A stretch of DNA of 64,000 bases from Antilocapra americana (lineage: Eukaryota > Chordata > Mammalia > Artiodactyla > Antilocapridae): contig ML660774.1 of the NCBI GenBank assembly GCA_007570785.1, positions 4,376,201 through 4,440,200 of the forward strand, in the 5' to 3' direction. Of this stretch, positions 56,791-64,000 are shown piece after piece. Position numbers and translations under genes: made by a program. Positions within the stretch are counted from its first letter, which is position 1. Every line of letters begins with the position of its first letter. Under the pieces are notes generated by a model. That model made no database searches and was not told the DNA's origin. It was given only the letters and a program-made list of their open reading frames with translations.

Positions 56791-57265
56791 ATTTTTAGCT
56801 ACCTTTAAAATATTATCACTTTTATTTCAGACCTTTGTTGAAATGATTTTCTTTGACATATAACCTTAAAGTTCTTCTTCATAAAAAAGAAGAATCTATT
56901 TTAAATAATTTAAACTTTTTGGAAACTTTTAAGATTATTAGATAGATACCATTACACCTAATGGAAAGGAGTGGAAAAATATACAGCTTCAATTTCCTTA
57001 AGCAAAGTGACTTTTAATGAGAACAATGGAAACGTATGTTGCGATTCTAGGTGTAACTCAAGTTTTGACACAGGTTCCTCACTTGCAGTCATTTAATTAC
57101 ATATACTCTTCATTCATATGGACCAGGGATAAAAATCCATTTCTTTAGCTTATTTTTAAGTAGCTATAAAGTGAAGATGAGCTTCTATTTTTGTTTGCAT
57201 TATAATGATTCCTTTTTTATGTTTTAAGACTCTGTGCACTAAATCCCTCCATTCTGCTTTATTGC
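56791..57265. other. Unique AT-rich sequence
   Basis: Nothing is recognised. Confidence 0.45.
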
Positions 57266-57481
57266 TGTCATGCTAAGGCATTTCAGTAGTGTCTGACTCT
57301 TTGCGACTCCATGGATGGTAGTCTGCCAGGCTCGTCTGTCTGTGGGATTCTCCAGGCAAGAATACTGGAGTGGGTTGCCATTCCCTTCTCCAGGGGATCG
57401 TCCCACCCCAGGGATCACACCCACATCTCCTCCTGCATTGGCAGGAGGATTCTTTACCACTAGCACCACCTTGGAAACCCC
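57266..57481 (-). repeat. Bov-tA SINE
   Basis: 'catgctaaggcatttcagta', 'ctgccaggctcgtctgtctg', 'cttctccaggggatcgtccc', 'ctgcattggcaggaggattc'. Full length. Confidence 0.95.
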
Positions 57482-58714
57482 TCTGCTCTGTTACCACAAT
57501 CTAAAGTCCGTGGACATAAGAATTCAATCTAATTTTAGTAAATTCCTAAAACAGACTATCATCACTCAAAGCAAGTTATTCCTGGAAAGTAAATTCATAT
57601 TAATGTAGATGCTGAGGCTTGTAACTGAAGATGATTTTAGTTCTCAGTATTATGCTTGGAATGAGTTGAATCCAGAATAGTTGAGCATGAATGCTTCGCC
57701 CCAGTGGGAGTAGTTGTCCAATCAGTATATTTTAGTTTTTACTCAGCTATGCAACTACATCCCTAACAGCCCAGTGCAATCACCTGTGAGTCAGATAACA
57801 TATATACTAGCTCATTTACATGATTCTTTGATGTGCTCTTAGTATATTAAAGCAGAGATAAAAACATTCTACTCTCTGTCGTAGTCCACCTACAGATCAG
57901 TACATAGACTTATCCTTGGAAGATGTCACTGTTGCTTGTAAGGCAACAGATGACTTGTCCCTGTCTTTGGATATCCATTTACATTACTCTTACTAGAATA
58001 AACTGTTCACACTGCCAGACATAGACTTTTCACTGTTCCATAGTTATTTTCTGTTAGAATTTAGAGAACTCAAGGACACTGTTCCTCATTCAACAACTCA
58101 GTAAAGTATGTGCCTTGAATATGTTTTAGAAGCTGAAGAAAACTGAAACTAAATGTTCATACATTTAACCCCAGCGACAATTATTTTTTTAAATAGCAAA
58201 AAAAAAAAAAGACAATTGGGTAATCCAGGTCCATATTGCCAGTGAGACAGCAACAGGAATTTTCATTTCAATGGTGCTTAGTTTTCCTAAAAATAGGATA
58301 CACTCTAGATTTGGGGATATTTTTCAATACTAAAGATATCTGTGTGGTCTTTTGCCATTTCCCATGTATAAAACTTGTACCACCAATAGTTTTCAGGGCC
58401 CTCATCACTGTAAAGGAAGATTTCATTGGGGTAGGGAGAGAAAAATCACCCCGTTGAAAGACAAATATGCTTTATAGCATTCTCCATTGTGAAAGGGACC
58501 ATTGTTTTATGGTATACATAAGAATGAATGATCATATGAATGTCTCTGGTGGGACTATAAAGTATATAGGTTAAGAATGTATTAAAATTAGAAAGTGGAA
58601 AAGTGCTGGTCATCACCCAAGTCTATTGAGTCTGGTGAATCAAATTCTGGTGATGATTTCACTTCATTTTTGATGATGGTAATATTGATGATAATCATGA
58701 CAATAAGCACACAT
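57482..58714. other. Unique non-coding sequence
   Basis: No gene or repeat family is recognised. An A run lies at 58197-58210. Confidence 0.5.
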
Positions 58715-58925
58715 AACAATGCGCTGTTTTGGTAGGGACCATTCTCAGCATCTATCTATAACCTTAATTAGTCATCAAAACAACTCAATGAGGCAGGTAC
58801 CATTATTGTTCCCGTTTTATAAGAAAGCAGGATACACACATTAATCAGTGAGCAGCAGTGAGGTTCTGAGAGAACCAGCTCTCATGCCCAGCTCTTTCTG
58901 TGCTCTTCTACTCTAAAATTAGTCT
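58715..58925 (+). repeat. MIR SINE
   Basis: 'gtcatcaaaacaactcaatg', 'aggcaggtaccattattgtt', 'cccgttttataagaaagcag' are the MIR core in plus orientation. Confidence 0.85.
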
Positions 58926-59022
58926 ACTTTTCGATTTAATGTAATTCAAAGTGCTGTGCTTAGCTAGGATGCCCATGGACAGTAAGACTGAGACTTGGAA
59001 TATATTTAGCATGTAAAGTTGC

Positions 59023-59229
59023 GTGTTAGTCATTCAGTTGTGTCAGATTCTTTGCAACCTCTGGGACTATCACCCACTGGGCCCCCCTATCCATGGAATT
59101 CTCCAGGTAAGAATACTGATGTGAGTTGCCATCCCCTTCTCCAGGGGATCTTCCTAACCCAGGGATCAAATTCAGATCTCCCATATTGCAGGCATATTCT
59201 TTACTCTCTGAGACACCAGGGAAGCCTAA
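59023..59229 (-). repeat. Bov-tA SINE with 13-base target duplication
   Basis: Reverse full-length copy ('tagtcattcagttgtgtcag' to 'gacaccagggaagccta'). CATGTAAAGTTGC lies at 59010-59022 and again at 59230-59242, a perfect target duplication. Confidence 0.97.
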
Positions 59230-59322
59230 CATGTAAAGTTGCTTGTTGACTAATCACAGCTCATTACCAATTCAGTGTAAATATCTATTGAGTGATCTGC
59301 TGTGCTGTGGTCTAATTCTGAC

Positions 59323-59580
59323 TCAATATCTCATGGGTTCAAGGTTCTGAAGTCCTTCCTGGTCACTCTTAACACACTCATTCTGATAAGAACGGTCCTC
59401 TGCATCTAACACTACATCAATTCTATTTACTTCAAGCAACCCAGTTCTACATCTGCTGCTGCTTTTTTGTAGGAAGAGCACACCAGTTTTCAGAGCTTGT
59501 CCTTTTCTGAAGAGCTGGTGGACGAGCAAGCCATTACTGTAATTATGCACTTCAGCTATATAGTCTCCAAAAGTGGCACC
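59323..59580 (-). other. Open minus-strand stretch, unrecognised
   Basis: Open from 59580 down to the stop at 59323, 85 codons, beginning 'GATFGDYIAEVHNYSNG' and including 'LLEVNRIDVVLDAEDRS'. Composition is protein-like (mixed charged and hydrophobic residues, no low complexity), but there is no ATG near its start, only a GTG. A TAA and an 'attttag' lie just upstream on the coding strand. It could be part of an old processed pseudogene, an exon or chance; I recognise no homologue. Confidence 0.15.
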
Positions 59581-60339
59581 TTAACTAAAATTTAAAATTA
59601 TTTACCTTTGAGATTTCCGTTTGTGGGTATGATATATTAAGCCATGGCAACAACTAAAAAATAGGTGAATGTCTTACAATGAAATCATATTTTAAAGAGA
59701 GTGGAAAACTATGGCAACAACAGAGACTAGAGGAAATGAACTCCCCAAAAGGCAGAGACTTTATTAGGTGAGCTGAAGTTGATGTCAGTTTTCTCTCCTA
59801 AGGGCATGTGTGGATTCAAGGACAGGGCTTGGCCCCAGGCACACAGGATCCACATGGGGCAAGACAAAACAATAGAGGTTTTGGTGGTTGAATGGATTGG
59901 TTTGATGAGTAGGAATCTAAAGAACCTGCAAACACAAAGACAATTTTCTTCCAGGAGATATTTTCAGTGTTCTGAGGTAGGATGGGAGGTTAAGGGGCTC
60001 TCGTGAAGTTTTGCAGTGATTATAAAACAAAATCCCGCTGGAGGTGACCTGCCACCAAGGTACACCAGGTTCCCTGCCATGATGTCGCCAAAATTCCAAG
60101 CTATGTTAGGTAGGAAGCTAAATTGATAAAATCAAACCCCTGAAGGGCATAACTTTCTCTCTCCTATAGTCTTTCAGGGGTCAGTGGACAAGGTTATGCC
60201 AGAATCTCAATCTTAAAGCCCAGGGGGCCACATCTAAGGGATGGGAATGAAGCAGTTATGGACTGAATGAAATGAAATCTTCAACTCAGCATGAACCAGA
60301 GAGTCCTGGGTATTTGATGTGTCCATGTTCTATATGTCT
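59581..60339. other. Unique non-coding sequence
   Basis: No gene or repeat family is recognised. A 9-base inverted repeat (ACCCCTGAA at 60137-60145, TTCAGGGGT at 60174-60182) is noted. Confidence 0.45.
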
Positions 60340-60550
60340 AGAGAAAACTTACCTTCCTCTGGAATAAAATAACATCATCTCTATCAATAGTCAATATTAA
60401 AAAAAAAAAAGCAGACCCACAGATTACCCAGATACTGCAGTTAACAGGCAAGGATATTAAAATAATTATTAAAGTAAGACAAAAGGTGAAAGATGATTAG
60501 AGGTTCAAAACAAAATTGGATTCTGTTTAAAAAGATCACAATTTGTCCTT
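60340..60550 (+). repeat. L1M ORF1-region fragment (possible)
   Basis: 'agacccacagattacccaga', 'tactgcagttaacaggcaag', 'gatattaaaataattattaa' match a phrase of old L1 ORF1 regions ('cagacccacagatgacccagatattggagttatcagacaaggac'). The preceding 60340-60400 ('gaaaacttaccttcctctgg') may belong to it. Confidence 0.5.
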
Positions 60551-62594
60551 GAGGAGAGACGTATTTATTACCCAGCGTGAGAATCTGGGTAATTGGTAAT
60601 CTGAATCTGAATAATTGGATACTCAAATATTGCAGTGATTGAGCAGTGAGAAAGGGAGTAAAAATGAACTCCTCCTTGTTGTACACCTCCTTGTTGTTAA
60701 ACATATGCTAAGTACAATACATATATAATACACCTTAATTTTCTGTGATGGCGTTCCTGTTATTCTCACATGGTAGATCAGACCTTTACATATGATAAAG
60801 CAGGGGGACTTGATTTCACGGTATGCCAATACTCCTAAAGGTATAGGTATATCACCCATACCACCTATGGTTCACAGCCCCGTGAACTTGCAGTCCCTCT
60901 GCTCCAGGAGCTGCCTGGAAGCTTCTGCATGGGCAAATTAGGCTATTCCTTGCCCAGAAACTCTGGCTTGCTCCGTAAGAGATTTTGGTTTAATCACAAG
61001 TGGAAAATAACTAATTTTGTTCTATGCGTTTACTTTTTCATGCTTATTAAGAGAAGTCAAGTCATGAAGTATAAATTGAGCCACATGATTAAAAACAGTG
61101 CAGGAGCTGAAGACTGTAAATCTTAGTTTTAAGGATTTTTTGTGTGGTACCAGCTTTGTTATTGATGGTGGGTTTTGTACACATGCCTAATCTTTGAGTT
61201 ACTAAAAATACCACTAGAAACTGCATTCTCAGAAACAATGGAATCCCTTGTGAAGTGTTTCCTCCCTGAAGAATAGTAAAATGTCAAACAGACAAAAGTA
61301 GGAAAAATTATGTCTCCAGACAGCCTCGCTGCCAGTGTGACTTCTGACTACACCATTTTGTATTGTACACAGAGTCTGCTACCCACCAATTATTCTACAA
61401 AAATGTCATCTTGATAGAAGAAAAAAAGATCTTAATTATTCACTGATATTTCATATCTAGAATAACTAATAACTACAATAAACATTAGGCCCATTTTGAG
61501 TACTTGTAAAGCAGACACTTCACACACATATCTCCTAGTTAATCCTTTATCTAGTCTCATTTCAGATTTGAAAAAACAAACAAACAAAAAAACCACATTA
61601 AACAGAATCACAAATTTTCCCCCAAAACACCCAGACACTAAGCAGAAAAGTGCATAATTTGAACCTAATTTTATCAAAGGCCCAAACTCTTCATTCATCA
61701 CTGTGGTAGGCTGCCTCAGCGATTACAGCACATAATTATATGGATAATGCCTTGTTTACCTACACCTTTCTGCAAGCACTGAAATACCGCACAAATGCAT
61801 ACAGCTGATTTTCTTTCCATGCCCACGAGGTTAGGGTATGTGTATTATTACTCACAGGCACTGCGTGCACATACTATATTGAAATTGAACCTGGATCTTA
61901 GAACTCTCTATGTAAAACTGCTTCTTACTCTTGAGCAGATTTCCAAAACAAACTAAATGGAAAGAGCAGGAGTCCAAAAATGAGATTGCCTTTTAACTAA
62001 ATTTCTTATTTGACGGTTGGTTCTGTGCCTGTTTATAGAAATTCATATATATATATATTTTTTTTTCCCATCTAGAAATCACTTCTCTGGAATATCCACA
62101 ACATCTAAACGTATCATCCTTTATTCCCATGTGTAAACTGTAACATCTATTTACACCTGCCTGTAAAAGAAACAGATTCATTGCATAGAAAATACACAAA
62201 GCATTCAGAAGAAAATTGAAACCCACTGTGTTTCTTTGATCCAAGAAGAATCAGTGCTAACATCTCTTTGCATTTATTTCATATTGATATATATATATTC
62301 CGATCTCTACCTCCATCTTTGTTATGTCGCTTTCATTTGTTTGAAACACATTCAGTCACTCTGTATGCATTGTGTTGGGAGCTGCCAAACTTCACCTGGC
62401 ACTGCTCTTCACGCAGGTGGAAGGGATGAGAAAAGAGTCTGTGCAAGGGGAGGCATGTGTTACACTACAGATAAGCAAATGGCAAAACTACTGTAACAAC
62501 TGTGGAAATGCCTTTCTGGTGGGTTCCAGACTCTCCACCAAAGATCGAGGGAGGTGAATCCTCGACAGTTGTATTTGTTCCTCAAGGTTTGTTT
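60551..62594. other. Unique sequence, weak MIR traces
   Basis: No gene is recognised over 2 kb. 61490-61720 ('gagtacttgtaaagcagaca' and 'taatttgaacctaattttat') and 61820-61925 ('aaattgaacctggatcttag') carry faint MIR-like phrases. TA-rich microsatellite-like runs lie at 62047-62060 and 62286-62299. Confidence 0.4.
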
Positions 62595-62805
62595 TGTTTT
62601 TAATTTTTCTCAATTGAGGCATAGTTGTTTTACAATGTTGCATCAGTCTCTGCGATACAGCAACATGACTGGTATAGACATATAGACATTCTCTTTTAAA
62701 ATATTGTTTTCCGTTTTGCTTTATCACAGGATATTGCACATAGTTCCCTGTGCTATAGAGTAGGACCTTATTGTCCATTCATTCTAAACCTAATAGGTTT
62801 TTTTC
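62595..62805 (-). repeat. L1 LINE 3' end
   Basis: 'tcaattgaggcatagttgtt', 'tctctgcgatacagcaacat', 'ttatcacaggatattgcaca', 'tagttccctgtgctatagag'. Reverse orientation, truncated. Confidence 0.92.
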
Positions 62806-64000
62806 CTCATGTTTTGGAAGATCTATCTTTAACATAGGCTTGTGGAGACTCTAAAGTCATGTAGAGAGGGATGGATCTAGGTGGAGAAGACACAGGTTTA
62901 GGCAGAAGAGGAGGGAAGCATTTGAAATACTCTAAAAAAGGGAAGTTAAATATTCTTTATTTATTTCAGCTACATTGAGAGAATCTATTCCCTGTGAGAA
63001 GCCCTCTGTCATTGATACACATGAGTCCGTGTGTCTGGTCTTGACACAGAGACTCTACCTGGAGAGGAAGCTGGAGGTGATATGGAGGCAAACAAGGAAG
63101 TGATAAAGAAGGATGCTATCATTGAATAGTTCCCATTTATCCCATTTTTGGTAACCAGTCTATAATAATGCCTTCCATTCTTTTAAGCCTGGGACAGATC
63201 TAGAACATTCAGAGAGGGAGGTGCAAAAGAAGGACCAGCTCCTCTCATCTCAGCCTCTTTACCCTTGTGAATATTTGATATGTAGGCTTAACCCCACCCC
63301 CTAACCACTATGTCATTGCCTACACTATTTCTCACAAGCAGGCATATGTGTTAATTAAAATATGATCTACTCTCCCTATCAAAATGAGGATGCTAAGACC
63401 TTTGAGCAGTGAGGATGATTATAGAAAAACAAAGTAATTTTGAGCATATGTTTCACAGATATTCCACGATGGAGATCTGTTATGCCTCATGGTTCTTTAA
63501 GAGCAGATTCATATCCCATAGAGCATAAAGAAGATAAAAACATTATTATGATGTACAAAGTTATAACAACACCACCATCAACAAGAATGGAGAGTTTTAA
63601 TTTTTTTAATGTAATATTTTAACTTCCCTATACAGCTAATGATAGCTTGTCTAACAATGAATATATATCTGGTCCCTGATTTTTCAGTGTTTTCTAGTTA
63701 ATTTAATTATTTCACTTTTTTTCCCCTACTTGCATGTGTGTCTGTGTGTTTTCACTCCAATTTGAATTTTGTGAGTCTCTCAGTCCCTACAGAATTCATT
63801 AAATCTATATCTAGACTAAAAAAGGGCCAATTTAGCTGTAGCCGTGTTTGGTGATTCTCATTTTGAGCACAAATGTCTAATCAACACCTGCAGTCTGTAT
63901 ATGCATTAGTTAGTTTCTCTGCATGCTGCCGGGAGGGTAACATAACTACACTTCTGATAGACTAAACATTTGTAAATGAGCCCTCTAGTGCCTCCTCTGC
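62806..64000. other. Unique non-coding sequence
   Basis: No gene or repeat family is recognised to the end of the window. Confidence 0.5.

Noticed and set aside
1..64000. Search by eye for tRNA, 5S, U6, 7SK and Y RNA genes or pseudogenes, CRISPR arrays and phage- or plasmid-type systems
   Set aside because: No matching landmarks were seen; tRNA-like parts all belong to Bov-tA or CHR-2 SINEs, and the genome is mammalian.

Overview
The window is ruminant genomic DNA, from cattle, sheep, goat or a close relative. This rests on repeat content read directly from the sequence. There are about two dozen copies of the ruminant tRNA-derived and Bov-A SINEs (Bov-tA/Bov-A2 type) and four 5'-truncated BovB (RTE-clade) LINE 3' ends whose minus strands still encode the BovB C-terminus. 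Two cetartiodactyl CHR-2-type SINEs and several ruminant-type L1 3' ends are also present, over an older eutherian layer of MIR, L2, MLT1, Tigger1, hAT-type and L1M relics.

I see no protein-coding gene, rRNA, tRNA or snRNA gene, CRISPR array or bacterial-style operon that I can defend. Most open frames lie inside SINEs, LINEs or microsatellites, or are short chance frames in AT-rich DNA. The window is best read as intergenic DNA or the inside of a very large intron. Four unexplained open stretches are recorded as low-confidence candidates: 8800-8941 (a possible exon with a GTAAGT donor), 18997-19200 minus (a hydrophobic segment), 39508-40164 plus (the longest frame, 218 codons) and 59323-59580 minus.

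Layout. 1-8 kb: unique DNA with old hAT-type relics near 4 kb, an L1 end at 5.4 kb, a fossil of a non-BovB LINE at 6.6 kb and a BovB end at 7.8 kb. 8-20 kb: mostly unique sequence with scattered SINEs, a dimeric SINE with target duplications at 13.4 kb, and L1M and BovB ends at 16-17.5 kb. 20-24 kb: enhancer-like unique sequence (21.6-22.2 kb), an AT/GT microsatellite, an inverted SINE pair (22.9-23.35 kb) and an MLT1 LTR. 24-36 kb: a nearly complete L2 3' end, MIRs, a CpG-rich unique patch at 28.8 kb beside a BovB end, and a long CA repeat at 31.9 kb. 36-38 kb: a three-level nest (L1M, Tigger1, Bov-tA) followed by a conserved-looking unique block. 38-47 kb: mostly unique, with a mariner end at 43.15 kb. 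47.6-51.3 kb: four L1 pieces, one with a 5' inversion and one holding a SINE fragment. 51-64 kb: unique DNA with MIRs, SINEs (one with a 13-base target duplication at 59.0 kb) and an L1 end at 62.6 kb.

The young and middle-aged LINE pieces are mostly on the minus strand (11 of 14 by my count), which would fit an intron of a plus-strand gene but is weak evidence. Repeat family names come from recognising consensus features by eye. Boundaries are good to roughly 5-20 bases except where target duplications fix them.
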